Assembly (NCBI RefSeq): GCF_006438875.1
Contig: NZ_RCZH01000002.1
Span: 264,425-317,352 of the forward strand
Length of the DNA: 52,928 nucleotides
Direction: 5' to 3'
Source: Flavobacterium pectinovorum
GTDB lineage: Bacteria > Bacteroidota > Bacteroidia > Flavobacteriales > Flavobacteriaceae
Made by a program: the position numbers and the translations under genes. The notes beneath the pieces were generated by a model. The model was not told where the DNA came from. It ran no database searches and worked only from the letters and a program-made list of their open reading frames with translations. Shown in pieces: positions 7,905 through 16,032 of this stretch (position 1 is its first letter; every line of letters begins with the position of its first letter).

Positions 7905-8753
7905 TTAAAAGTTTTGGATTGCAAGATTCATTTCATTAAAAACTTCGTGGGTTACTGGTTCACCTGTTATTTCATTTATTTCTGGTGAAATATATTCTTG
8001 ACGCTCAATAAAATCTGTATTAATAATAACTTCATTATTATCCATATTACGACCTACTAGCCTTATTCTTCTGACACTATTATTACCTCCATTTAAAAAA
8101 GCAAAAGTATCTCTTGCAAAATCTGCAATTGATTCCATTTTTTTAGATTTAACAGATAAAATAACTTCATGCTTAACTTCATTCAAATTATCTGAATAAT
8201 TCAATGCTTCACCTCCCAACATCTGTTTATCGACATATATATCTGCACATGTAACGCGAGATAAATTGTTAATTTCTTCTAAAAAGTTATCTTTTACTAC
8301 AGTTTCAAACTTAAATTGAATTGGTTCATCCAATTGAGCTCCGTAATGGTTCAAATATCTTACGAACTGACTAATAGAGATGCCATGTAAATGCTTTTCT
8401 AACAAAAGAATCAAATCATTATTGACAAAATTAGTTACTAAATGTGTTTTCTCAATTTCACCTTCTGCTATATCCTTAGGACTTTCTCTTTCATCAACAG
8501 TTTCTTTATGAATTAAATTTGGTCTGTAACTATGAGTAGCACTTTTAAAAATTACATTTGTCTGATTATCATTCTGATAAAAAACAACACTATCAAGAAT
8601 ACAAAACTTATTATTGCCCAAACTGAAATTTTTATGAGTTTTGTCTAAGCCATTAATATAGTTAATGACATTCTTAAAGGATTCATTTAAATTTAAATCT
8701 TCATTAATAAGACATAAATAATAAAATCCTATTTTTCTTTTTTTTCGAGGCAT
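7905..8753 (-). CDS. RexA-like soluble sensor of a two-gene abortive-infection module
   Basis: This 282-aa soluble protein begins with a basic patch (MPRKKRKIGFYYL). It shows G-F-Y near the N-terminus, a G-N-N-K strand near residue 45, D-I-A-E-G-E-I-E-K at about 94 and S-I-S-Q-F-V-R-Y-L at about 126. These fall where lambda RexA has G-F-Y, G-S-N-Y, its D-I-K-N-S-L segment and D-L-T-D-F-L. Overall length is nearly equal to RexA. It precedes a four-helix membrane protein by 3 bp. RexA is a DNA-binding sensor that activates RexB upon phage infection. I infer an analogous role, possibly within the DUF6731-type families. An unrelated Abi family is the alternative. Confidence 0.45.
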   Translation of the reverse strand: MPRKKRKIGFYYLCLINEDLNLNESFKNVINYINGLDKTHKNFSLGNNKFCILDSVVFYQNDNQTNVIFKSATHSYRPNLIHKETVDERESPKDIAEGEIEKTHLVTNFVNNDLILLLEKHLHGISISQFVRYLNHYGAQLDEPIQFKFETVVKDNFLEEINNLSRVTCADIYVDKQMLGGEALNYSDNLNEVKHEVILSVKSKKMESIADFARDTFAFLNGGNNSVRRIRLVGRNMDNNEVIINTDFIERQEYISPEINEITGEPVTHEVFNEMNLAIQNF

Positions 8754-9064
8754 ATTAAGGTTTTTTTCTTTTTTACTACAAATAAGTTATTCCAATCTTT
8801 AAAGCAAATAACTTAAATATATTCATCATCCTTTTACGGAAAACCATATTTAAACAAAATATTAATCATGGCTAACAAGAGTAATGAATTACGCAATACC
8901 AAACAATACGTATTTATACTCCTTTTTCAATAATACTCGATAACTGAAAATGACCCTATAAAAAGCTATTTCTAAAACTTACTAATCAATAATTTTTTAT
9001 ACGCGTAAGATAATTTTTTCAAATCCTCAATAAATAAATTCGACAATTCAACTGTAAAGGGTAC
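8754..9064. other. Intergenic stretch with no supported feature
   Basis: This is the AT-rich spacer upstream of the Rex-like operon. It should contain that operon's promoter, but I could not fix a convincing TAnnTTTG element. The only open frame here runs into the terminator and has no recognisable protein character. Confidence 0.5.
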
Positions 9065-9094
9065 AAAAACCTCTTCGAAAGAAGAGGTTTTTTT
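9065..9094. terminator. Bidirectional intrinsic terminator with GAAA tetraloop
   Basis: A perfect 12-bp stem AAAAACCTCTTC / GAAGAGGTTTTT closes on a GAAA (GNRA) tetraloop and has T-runs in both orientations. It insulates the defence island from the SRPBCC gene. Confidence 0.8.
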
Positions 9095-9149
9095 GGTTTT
9101 AAACCTTTTTATAAAACTAAATTCATCCCTTTTTTTCGTTTTAAACCTC

Positions 9150-9182
9150 TTTGTTATAGCAACATAAAAGTTGCTAACTTTG
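9150..9182 (+). promoter_or_regulatory. Bacteroidetes-type promoter for the SRPBCC gene
   Basis: A -33-like TTTG at 9150-9153 and a -7 element TAACTTTG (TAnnTTTG) at 9175-9182 are separated by 21 bp. Transcription would start near 9188, leaving a short leader before the ATG at 9209. Confidence 0.6.
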
Positions 9183-9208
9183 TATTTACAAATTATAACA
9201 GTTATAAA

Positions 9209-9637
9209 ATGGAAAAAATAGAACACATCAATTATATCAAATCTCCTATCGCAGATGTCTATAAGGCACTAACAACGCAAGAAGGACTTGGTGCTGTTTG
9301 GACAGAGGAATTGCTTGTTAAACCAGAACTGGGGTTTATCAATGAATTTGGTTTTGGAGATAATGATCTTACAAAAATGAAAATATTGGAATTGTCCCCA
9401 AACAAAAGAATACTATGGGAATGTGTAGATTCTGATCCGGAATGGATTGGAACTGGCATTTCATTCGATCTAAGAGAGAAAGACGGAGTAACGGCAGTTG
9501 TTCTAAAACATTTCGATTGGCGCGAACTAACCGAATTTTACCAATGGTGTAATTACAATTGGGCAATGTTCCTTTTAAGCCTCAAAAGTTATTGCGAAGA
9601 TGGTAAAGGAACACCTTATCAAAAGCGGAAATTTTAG
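9209..9637 (+). CDS. SRPBCC / AHSA1-like domain protein
   Basis: This 142-aa single-domain protein begins MEKIEHINYIKSPIADVYKA, the start of the AHSA1/START-like helix-grip fold. It continues with L-G-A-V-W-T-E, I-L-E-L-S-P-N-K-R-I-L-W-E-C and a C-terminal helix W-A-M-F-L-L-S-L-K-S-Y-C-E. Members bind hydrophobic ligands or act as co-chaperone-like domains; the ligand cannot be told from sequence. It has its own promoter and is followed by a terminator, so it is monocistronic and marks the end of the defence island. No signal peptide is present, so it is cytoplasmic. Confidence 0.82.
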   Translation: MEKIEHINYIKSPIADVYKALTTQEGLGAVWTEELLVKPELGFINEFGFGDNDLTKMKILELSPNKRILWECVDSDPEWIGTGISFDLREKDGVTAVVLKHFDWRELTEFYQWCNYNWAMFLLSLKSYCEDGKGTPYQKRKF

Positions 9638-9682
9638 GTTTGGTAAATACTACAAAAAACTATTCTATTTCTAAGATAAATT

Positions 9683-9713
9683 AAAAGAGATAGCTCAAAA
9701 TCTGTCTCTTTTT
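9683..9713 (+). terminator. Intrinsic terminator after the SRPBCC gene
   Basis: The stem AAAAGAGATAG / CTGTCTCTTTT (one mismatch) is followed by a T-rich tract and sits about 46 bp after the stop codon. Confidence 0.6.
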
Positions 9714-9730
9714 GTTTTAAAATTAATCTC

Positions 9731-9871
9731 TTAATCCTTTGGCTTATGGATATGAGGTTTCAAATCAGGATGCTTTGGCTGATTTGGTGGAGTAACTCGC
9801 CTTCTTTCATCTGGAGTTCCATCAGGTGTGTTAGGCTTCGGGCCTAGTTTAATTGCTTCAATTTTTCCCAT
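9731..9871 (-). CDS. Small proline/lysine-rich hypothetical protein
   Basis: This is a 46-aa ORF reading M-G-K-I-E-A-I-K-L-G-P-K-P and ending H-I-H-K-P-K-D. It is rich in Pro, Lys and Asp, with no hydrophobic segment. The composition is protein-like rather than random for this AT-rich DNA, and a non-coding frame would rarely avoid stops over such GC-richer codons. Ribosome binding is weak, as is usual here. I know no function for it. It may be a real microprotein of the kind common in Flavobacterium. Confidence 0.4.
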   Translation of the reverse strand: MGKIEAIKLGPKPNTPDGTPDERRRVTPPNQPKHPDLKPHIHKPKD

Positions 9872-10001
9872 AACAAGTGTTTCTAAGTTAAATATTATTT
9901 TCTACAAGACCTATGATAAGTCTATGTATTACCAACAAATAACATTAATAAAAACATCCTGTTAATACGCAAAACCATAATCAACAAATAAATTTTGCAA
10001 T

Positions 10002-10184
10002 TCAATAGTATCTATTAAATAAATGAGGAAAGCGTTTTTTAGTTTCTTTCATAACATCTTCATGAGAATAAACTCTTCCATTAGCAATATCTTATAAAGC
10101 TTCATCAATTGCTTTTTTTACAAGTTCACTAACCTCATATTTTTTCAAACTATCTTCAAAATCTTTTTCGTTAACTTTTTTCAT
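10002..10184 (-). pseudogene. Antitoxin-like gene broken by an in-frame stop
   Basis: The reading frame encodes MKKVNEKDFEDSLKKYEVS and continues to I-D-E-A-L, then a TAA at codon 31, then continues in frame D-I-A-N-G-R-V-Y-S-H-E-D-V-M-K-E-T-K-K-R-F-P-H-L-F to a TGA. The second half is typical of the C-terminus of small Bacteroidetes antitoxins (x-G-R-x-Y-S-H-E-E-V-M), which normally precede a RelE/ParE toxin. No toxin frame follows. The single stop inside an otherwise continuous frame points to a recently inactivated, orphaned antitoxin. Confidence 0.6.
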
Positions 10185-10309
10185 AATTAATCTTTTCACA
10201 ATAATACGCTTTGCGCAACACATCTAATACTATAATAAGACAATATTCCCTTTCATTCCCAACCTATTAAATTATTCTCAACAACCAATTTATATTAAAA
10301 TTATTTTGC

Positions 10310-10338
10310 TATGTTTGTAAGTGTAAAATAAACACTTA
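10310..10338 (+). promoter_or_regulatory. Promoter -7 element and AraR operator of the GH97 gene
   Basis: The -7 element TATGTTTG occupies 10310-10317. It is followed at once by the perfect palindrome TAAGTGT-N7-ACACTTA (10318-10338), only 3 bp before the ATG. AraR bound here would cover the transcription start and ribosome entry site, which predicts arabinose-inducible expression. Confidence 0.75.
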
Positions 10339-10341
10339 ATT

Positions 10342-12261
10342 ATGAAACGACTATTATTACTAACCATTTTTGGGATATTTCTCAATTCATTTGCTCAAAA
10401 AAAACCAAATTCATTTTTCACAAATTCTGAGAAGACTATAAAAATAGGCTTCGAAATGAATTCGAAAAACACTCCAACTTACACCATATTATATAATGAC
10501 AAAATTGTTCTTAATACTTCTGAACTTGGAATTATTCGTGAAGACGCTAATTTCTATTCCGATTTAAAACTGATTAAAATCTCTGAACCAAAAAAAGTAA
10601 CGGACCACTACTCGATGCTTCAGGGAAAACGAAAAGATATTTCGTACTCAGCCAATCAATATATTGTCAGCCTTCAGAATTCTAAAGATGAACCGATGGA
10701 AATTATTTTCCAGCTTTCTAAAGATGGTGTTGCGCTTCGATATAACTTCCCTTCAGCATCAAAAGAACTCAAAAAAATAGTTGAAGAAAAAACGACTTAT
10801 AACTTTGACTCTTCGGCGAAAGCCTGGCTACAACCTATGTCTAAAGCCAAAACTGGTTGGAAAGAAACAAATCCGGCTTACGAAGAACATTATGCAATGG
10901 GTGTTCCTGTAAATACGAAACCGGCAATTGGCGAAGGTTGGGTTTATCCCGCACTTTTCGAAACTAACAACAATTGGGTTTTGATCACCGAAACTGGTTT
11001 ACACAATAAATATTGCGGAACAAGATTGGTGTATAATGAAAATGCAAAAGCCATGCAGGTTACTTTTCCTCAAAAAGAAGAAATTTTCCCAAATGGCGCG
11101 TTAAATCCAGAATCGGAATTACCTTGGATTACACCGTGGCGCATTATAACGATTGGTTCTTTGAATACGATTACTGAAAGTACTTTAGGAACCGACCTTG
11201 CCGATCCTGCTATAAAAATGGATACTTCTTTTATTAAAGGCGGTCTTTCATCCTGGAGCTGGGTTTTATTAAAAGATGATTCTGTAAACTATGAAACCAC
11301 GCATCAGTTTATTGAATATGCATCGAAAATGAATTGGCCTTATTGTTTGATTGATGCTGATTGGGATACGAGAATTGGTGATGAGAAAATGAAGGAATTA
11401 GTAGCTTTTGGAAAAACTAAAAATGTAAAATTATTGGTTTGGTACAATTCATCCGGTTCCTGGAATAGCACCGAATATCACCCAAAGAATAAATTATTGA
11501 CCCATGAAAACAGAGCTTTCGAATTTAAAAGACTCAACGATTTAGGCATAGCTGGAATTAAAGTTGACTTTTTTGGAGGCGACGGACAATCGATGATTGC
11601 ATATTACCATGATATGCTAAAAGATGCTGCCGATTATAAACTAATGATCAATTTGCACGGTGCAACTTTGCCTCGCGGATGGCAACGAACTTATCCGAAT
11701 TTAGTGACTACCGAAGCTGTAAAAGGATATGAATACATTACCTTTTTCCAGGAAATTGCAGATTTAGAACCGAGTCATTGTGCCATGTTACCTTTTGCCA
11801 GAAATGCTTTTGACCCAATGGATTTCACTCCGATGGCTTTAGATAAAATTCCGAATATTAATAGAAAAACAACTCCTGCTTTTGAATTGGCTTTGCCGGT
11901 TTTATTTTTATCGGGTATTCAACATATTGCAGAAATACCGGAAGGAATGGCTAAAATGCCGTCTTACGTTGTCGATTATTTAAAAGATATTCCAACGAAT
12001 TGGGACGATTCAAAATTCATTAGTGGATTTCCGGGAAAATATATTATAATGGCAAGAAGAAGTGGAAACACTTGGCACATTGTGGGTATTAATGGCGAAA
12101 ATTCCCCGAAAGAAATCAAAGTTGATTTGTCTTTTGTAAAAAACCAAAAAGGCTTTATTATTCTGGAAGATGAAAAAGGTTTTAAACAAGAATTTATTTC
12201 TAAAAATCAAAAACTGACTGTAAAACTGAAGCCAAATGGTGGGTTTGTGGTAAAAATATAA
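10342..12261 (+). CDS. GH97 family glycosidase (retaining type; alpha-galactosidase or beta-L-arabinopyranosidase)
   Basis: This 639-aa secreted protein has a signal peptide (MKRLLLLTIFGIFLNSFAQ). It has the GH97 order: N-terminal beta-sandwich (~25-270), (beta/alpha)8 barrel (~280-540) and C-terminal beta-domain. Asp409 in G-I-K-V-D-F-F-G-G matches the nucleophile of retaining GH97 enzymes, and Glu458 in V-T-T-E-A-V is the likely acid/base. That separates it from the inverting alpha-glucosidase subgroup (SusB). Retaining members are alpha-galactosidases, and some cleave beta-L-arabinopyranosides. It stands alone but shares the AraR palindrome with the arabinan operon. I therefore think it removes terminal L-arabinopyranose or galactose from pectic side chains; the specificity is inference. 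Confidence 0.85.
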   Translation: MKRLLLLTIFGIFLNSFAQKKPNSFFTNSEKTIKIGFEMNSKNTPTYTILYNDKIVLNTSELGIIREDANFYSDLKLIKISEPKKVTDHYSMLQGKRKDISYSANQYIVSLQNSKDEPMEIIFQLSKDGVALRYNFPSASKELKKIVEEKTTYNFDSSAKAWLQPMSKAKTGWKETNPAYEEHYAMGVPVNTKPAIGEGWVYPALFETNNNWVLITETGLHNKYCGTRLVYNENAKAMQVTFPQKEEIFPNGALNPESELPWITPWRIITIGSLNTITESTLGTDLADPAIKMDTSFIKGGLSSWSWVLLKDDSVNYETTHQFIEYASKMNWPYCLIDADWDTRIGDEKMKELVAFGKTKNVKLLVWYNSSGSWNSTEYHPKNKLLTHENRAFEFKRLNDLGIAGIKVDFFGGDGQSMIAYYHDMLKDAADYKLMINLHGATLPRGWQRTYPNLVTTEAVKGYEYITFFQEIADLEPSHCAMLPFARNAFDPMDFTPMALDKIPNINRKTTPAFELALPVLFLSGIQHIAEIPEGMAKMPSYVVDYLKDIPTNWDDSKFISGFPGKYIIMARRSGNTWHIVGINGENSPKEIKVDLSFVKNQKGFIILEDEKGFKQEFISKNQKLTVKLKPNGGFVVKI

Positions 12262-12271
12262 AGTTTTTTTC

Positions 12272-12435
12272 TACCATATAAGTTATATAAGTTCATTTAA
12301 TTTGTCGTGCTTTAGGATGTGAGTAACCAAGAGATCTTCCTTCATAAGGATGACAAGATTGCGCAAAAACAAACGATTTTAGGAATCGATAATTTAAGAC
12401 AAAGCAATTAAATGAACTATATAACTTATATGGTA
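12272..12435. repeat. MITE-like element with ~28-bp terminal inverted repeats
   Basis: The left arm (12272-12300) and right arm (12408-12435) are inverted copies of each other except for a one-base indel; they start TACCATATAAGTTATATA and end GTTCATTTAA. The 107-bp middle carries no ORF. The right arm supplies the last codons and the stop of the OsmC gene. Related single arms (ACCATATAAGT) occur at about 23956 and 24015. Confidence 0.65.
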
Positions 12436-12902
12436 AAAATTTCACATGTCGCATTGTGCGAAATAGGAAAATTGCAAGAGTTCGCGATAAAACACAATTG
12501 ATTTGCTTTTGTGTGTAACTCTATTGCTAACTCAATCTTATCGTGACTTGAAATCTTTACTTTAGGATTTAACCGCACTTCTGTAAAACGTCCACTTCCG
12601 TCAGGAGAAACTTCGAGCGTTGCTTCGGCATTGTCTGAATATTCCAAAACTTCGATTCCGTTTTGATAGCAGACATATAAGTATGACATCATATGGCAGG
12701 AAACCAAACTGCTTAACAATAAATCTTCGGGATTGTATAATTCTGGATCGCCTTTGAAGGCTTTTGCTGCTGACACATTTAAAATAGGTTTTCCTTCTAT
12801 ATTAATTTGATGGCTTTTACTATAAAATCTCTTTGCTGAATTTTCTTGAATTTGCCTTGATACCCAGTTTGCTTCTGCTTGAAATTGATGTTTAATTGCC
12901 AT
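12426..12902 (-). CDS. OsmC/Ohr family peroxide-resistance-like protein
   Basis: Starting at the MAIKHQFQAEANW methionine the protein is 158 aa, the usual OsmC length. It shows P-E-D-L-L-L-S-S-L-V-S-C-H-M-M and, further on, A-N-S-C-N-F-P-I. These are the two cysteines that form the peroxidatic pair of the OsmC/Ohr fold. A start 15 codons upstream (12947) is open, but those codons lie in a palindromic repeat, so I prefer 12902. Its last codons fall in another repeat arm. The likely role is reduction of organic hydroperoxides in the cytoplasm. It has no functional tie to the sugar genes around it. Confidence 0.85.
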   Translation of the reverse strand: MAIKHQFQAEANWVSRQIQENSAKRFYSKSHQINIEGKPILNVSAAKAFKGDPELYNPEDLLLSSLVSCHMMSYLYVCYQNGIEVLEYSDNAEATLEVSPDGSGRFTEVRLNPKVKISSHDKIELAIELHTKANQLCFIANSCNFPISHNATCEIFTI

Positions 12903-12920
12903 AATTATTATTGTTTTTTT

Positions 12921-12994
12921 CGCCACGAATTCCACGAATTTACGCAAATCGATGGGTTAAAAAAAATTCGTGCTAATTCGTGAAATTTGTGGCA
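12921..12994. repeat. Palindromic CACGAATT repeat upstream of the OsmC gene
   Basis: The left arm GCCACGAATTCCACGAATTT (12922-12941) is mirrored by a right arm containing AATTCGTGAAATTTGTGGC (to 12993). It overlaps the alternative upstream OsmC start. It is a typical Flavobacterium intergenic palindrome. Confidence 0.6.
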
Positions 12995-13012
12995 AAATTA
13001 ACTACAAACAAA

Positions 13013-13041
13013 AAACCTCGAAAGCATAACTTTCGAGGTTT
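13013..13041 (-). terminator. Terminator of the arabinose operon
   Basis: A 12-bp perfect stem AAACCTCGAAAG / CTTTCGAGGTTT with a 5-nt loop has a T-run on the minus strand, 38 bp after the mutarotase stop. It closes the long arabinan/arabinose transcription unit. Confidence 0.8.
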
Positions 13042-13079
13042 CGTAGAGAATTACTAAAATTACTAAACAAATTCTAAAA

Positions 13080-14264
13080 CTATTTTTTTACTGAGAACTT
13101 AAAAACAGTTTTAGTCTTATATTTTTCTCCCGGGTTTAAAACCGTTGTTGGAAAGTTTTTCTGGTTTGGAGAATCCGGATAATGTTCTGTTTCCAGACAA
13201 AGTCCAGTTCTGTGAGCGTATGTTTTTCCATCACGCGTTGGTAAAGTTCCGTCAAGGAAATTTCCGGAGTAAAACTGAATTCCGGGTTCATCAGTTGTCA
13301 TTTCCATAACTCTTCCGCTTGCTGCGTGATACACTTTTGCTATGATTGTTTTTCCTTTTTCAGGATTGTTCAATACCCAGCAATGATCGTAACCTTTTCC
13401 TCTTTCTAATTGTTCGTTTTTAACCTCGATGTCTTTTCCAATTAATTTTGGTGTTCTGAAATCGAAAGGCGTATTGGCTACATCTTCTAATTTTCCTGTT
13501 GGAATAAGAGTAGCATCTACAGGAACTAATTTATCAGCATTTAAAGTCAATTCGTGATCTAAGATTGTTTTTGAGAAATCTCCTGATAAATTGAAATAAG
13601 AATGCTGAGTCAAATTCACCACTGTTTTCTTATCAGTCGTTGCTTCATAAAGTACTTCTAACTGATTATCGTTTGTCAAAGTATAAGTCACAAAAACTTG
13701 TAGATTTCCCGGATAACCTTCTTCCATATCTTTACTTAAATAAGATAATTTCAAAGAAGCCGTGTTTCCTGATTTAACCTCATCAGCTTTCCAAACAACG
13801 TTAAAATATCCCTGCGGTCCACCGTGCAAAGCATTTGGCGCATTATTAATTGCTAATTGATATTCTTTTCCGTCAAGCGAAAATTTTCCTTTAGCAATTC
13901 GGTTTCCGTATCTTCCTATCAAAGCTCCAAAGAATGGATTTTCTTTTTCGTATTGTCCCAAAGAATTGAATCCAATTACTACATTTTCCGAAACACCTTC
14001 TTTATTAGGTACTTTCAAATCTGTAATTCTTCCTCCAAAAGTGATGATATCAACTTCCATCCCATTTTGGTTTTTCAACTTATAACTATCTACCTTTTCT
14101 CCTTTTGCAGTAGTTCCATAAGAAGATTTTTCGATTGTAACTGTAGCTTTTTCATCCGAAGAAACTGTTGTAGCATCCATTTTTTTATCGCTTTTGCATT
14201 GAACTGAAATTGCCGCCAAACTCATAAGACTGATTCCGAAAATGCAACGTTTTAATACATTCAT
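13080..14264 (-). CDS. galM: Aldose 1-epimerase (mutarotase), lipoprotein form
   Basis: This 394-aa protein has a lipoprotein signal peptide ending in the lipobox I-S-V-Q-C (Cys23), a short linker, then a galactose-mutarotase domain from about 45. Catalytic landmarks are N-A-L-H-G-G, V-N-L-T-Q-H-S-Y-F-N-L (general acid His) and L-C-L-E-T-E-H-Y-P-D (general base Glu). It is the last gene of araB-araD-araA-galM, and terminator 13013-13041 follows. Anchored outside the cytoplasmic membrane, it would interconvert anomers of arabinose or galactose released by the glycosidases, which helps uptake. A second, cytoplasmic mutarotase sits at 40524. Confidence 0.9.
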   Translation of the reverse strand: MNVLKRCIFGISLMSLAAISVQCKSDKKMDATTVSSDEKATVTIEKSSYGTTAKGEKVDSYKLKNQNGMEVDIITFGGRITDLKVPNKEGVSENVVIGFNSLGQYEKENPFFGALIGRYGNRIAKGKFSLDGKEYQLAINNAPNALHGGPQGYFNVVWKADEVKSGNTASLKLSYLSKDMEEGYPGNLQVFVTYTLTNDNQLEVLYEATTDKKTVVNLTQHSYFNLSGDFSKTILDHELTLNADKLVPVDATLIPTGKLEDVANTPFDFRTPKLIGKDIEVKNEQLERGKGYDHCWVLNNPEKGKTIIAKVYHAASGRVMEMTTDEPGIQFYSGNFLDGTLPTRDGKTYAHRTGLCLETEHYPDSPNQKNFPTTVLNPGEKYKTKTVFKFSVKK

Positions 14265-14376
14265 AAATAATAGTTTTTAGTATTGTGAAAAGTGAAATGT
14301 AAGATATAAAAAAATTAAAAGCGACAAAATTTTAAGACCTCTAAACCTCTGCCTCTTTGAACCTTTGTACCTTCAA

Positions 14377-15903
14377 CTAAAGTCCATGTTGAAACAAATG
14401 ATAATACGCTTCATTGGCATTGATTTTATCTTTAAAGTCTCTAACGGTTGTTTTTTCGTCAATAACCAATAATTCGATTCCAGCGATATCTGCAAAATCT
14501 TCCATATATTCTGTTGTGATCGCTTGACTGTAAACGGTATGATGTGCTCCTCCTGCTAAAATCCAGGCTGTTGCTGCGATATCAAGGTTTGGTTTACAAT
14601 CCCATAAAACTCTCGCCACCGGTAATTTTGGTAAATCAGCCATTGGTTTAACCGCTTCAACTTCGTTTACGATCAAACGGAAACGATTCCCCATATCAAT
14701 CAACGAAACATTGATTGCAGCTCCTGCAGGAGAATTAAATACCAAACGTGCAGGATCTTCTTTTCCTCCAATTCCTAACGGATGCACTTCGCAAGAAGGT
14801 TTTGCCTCTGCAATTGATGGACAAATTTCTAACATATGAGATCCTAAAACATACGATTTTTGTGGCGTGAAATGGTAGGTGTAATCTTCCATGAAAGAAG
14901 TTCCTCCTTCAAGACCAACATTCATTACTTTTAATGCACGAACCATTGCAGCGGTTTTCCAGTCGCCTTCGCCACCAAAACCATAACCATCGGCCATTAA
15001 TCTTTGTGTTGCAATTCCCGGAAGTTGCTTCCAAACTCCAAGGTTTTCAAACGTATCTGTAAAGGCTCCAAAACCTCCTTCTTCAAGGAAAGCTCTTAAG
15101 CCTAATTCTATTTTTGCTGCTTCTACTAATGAACTTCTTTGCGCTCCGCCTTCTTTTAAAGAATCAGTTAATGAATAAGAAGATTCATAAACTGCCAATA
15201 AAGCATTTAATTGTTGATCCGTAACTTTCTCGATATGTTTCGTCACATCCGAAGAATCATATCCATTAACAGACATTCCGAAACGAATCTGAGCTTCTAC
15301 TTTATCACCTTCCGTAACGGCAACTTCACGCATATTGTCTCCAATACGGGCTACTTTTAAGTTTTGAAGTTCATCCCAACCCAAAGCTACTCTTGTCCAA
15401 ACGCCTAGTTTATTTAAAACGCGAGGATCTTCCCAATGTCCTACAACTACTTTACGTTTTTTACGCATTCTTGACATGATAAAACCAAACTCACGATCTC
15501 CGTGCGCCGATTGATTCAGGTTCATGAAATCCATATCGATAGTTCCCCACGGAATTTCGGCATTGTATTGTGTATGCAAATGGCATAATGGTTTCTTTAA
15601 AATACTTAATCCGCCAATCCACATTTTAGCCGGAGAAAAAGTGTGCATCCAGGCAATAATCCCAATACAGTTTTTTGTCGAGTTTGCTTCTAAACATAAA
15701 TCCAGAATTTGCTTAGGCGATTTTAAAGTGTCTTTGCAAACAATTTTTACCGGAATGTGTGATGAAGCATCTAAACCTTTTGCCATAATCGCAGCATGTT
15801 CCGCCACTAATTTTAATGTTTCTGGTCCGTATAATTCCTGGCTTCCTACTACAAACCAAACTTCTTTTTGAGATATATCTATCATTTCTTTATTTTGTTT
15901 CAA
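14377..15903 (-). CDS. araA: L-arabinose isomerase
   Basis: This 508-aa protein begins with [13 protein letters not shown], the AraA signature. It has the active-site segments [15 protein letters not shown] and [12 protein letters not shown], with the metal-binding Glu residues, and a later S-H-M-L-E. It converts L-arabinose to L-ribulose using Mn2+. The length equals the family's usual ~500 aa. The start could be either M1 or the M seven codons on ([10 protein letters not shown]). Gene order araB-araD-araA-galM in one minus-strand operon places it under the AraR site at 18457. Confidence 0.97.
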   Translation of the reverse strand: MKQNKEMIDISQKEVWFVVGSQELYGPETLKLVAEHAAIMAKGLDASSHIPVKIVCKDTLKSPKQILDLCLEANSTKNCIGIIAWMHTFSPAKMWIGGLSILKKPLCHLHTQYNAEIPWGTIDMDFMNLNQSAHGDREFGFIMSRMRKKRKVVVGHWEDPRVLNKLGVWTRVALGWDELQNLKVARIGDNMREVAVTEGDKVEAQIRFGMSVNGYDSSDVTKHIEKVTDQQLNALLAVYESSYSLTDSLKEGGAQRSSLVEAAKIELGLRAFLEEGGFGAFTDTFENLGVWKQLPGIATQRLMADGYGFGGEGDWKTAAMVRALKVMNVGLEGGTSFMEDYTYHFTPQKSYVLGSHMLEICPSIAEAKPSCEVHPLGIGGKEDPARLVFNSPAGAAINVSLIDMGNRFRLIVNEVEAVKPMADLPKLPVARVLWDCKPNLDIAATAWILAGGAHHTVYSQAITTEYMEDFADIAGIELLVIDEKTTVRDFKDKINANEAYYHLFQHGL

Positions 15904-16032
15904 GTTTTCTTTGTTTCAAGTTTCAAGTTCTGAAACCGTCGAAAATCTTTGTTGAATATTATTTTGTTATTTTTGTTCAAGTTTGAAGTTGAATCCTAAA
16001 TCTAAAATCGTTAATCTAAAATCTAAAATTCA

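Noticed and set aside
8972..9226. 84-aa open frame on the minus strand upstream of the SRPBCC gene
   Set aside because: It runs through a strong terminator hairpin and the opposing promoter, and its sequence is low-complexity with no domain character.
10342..12261. SusB-type inverting alpha-glucosidase
   Set aside because: The barrel carries the retaining-type nucleophile Asp in V-D-F-F-G-G, and there are no starch genes nearby.
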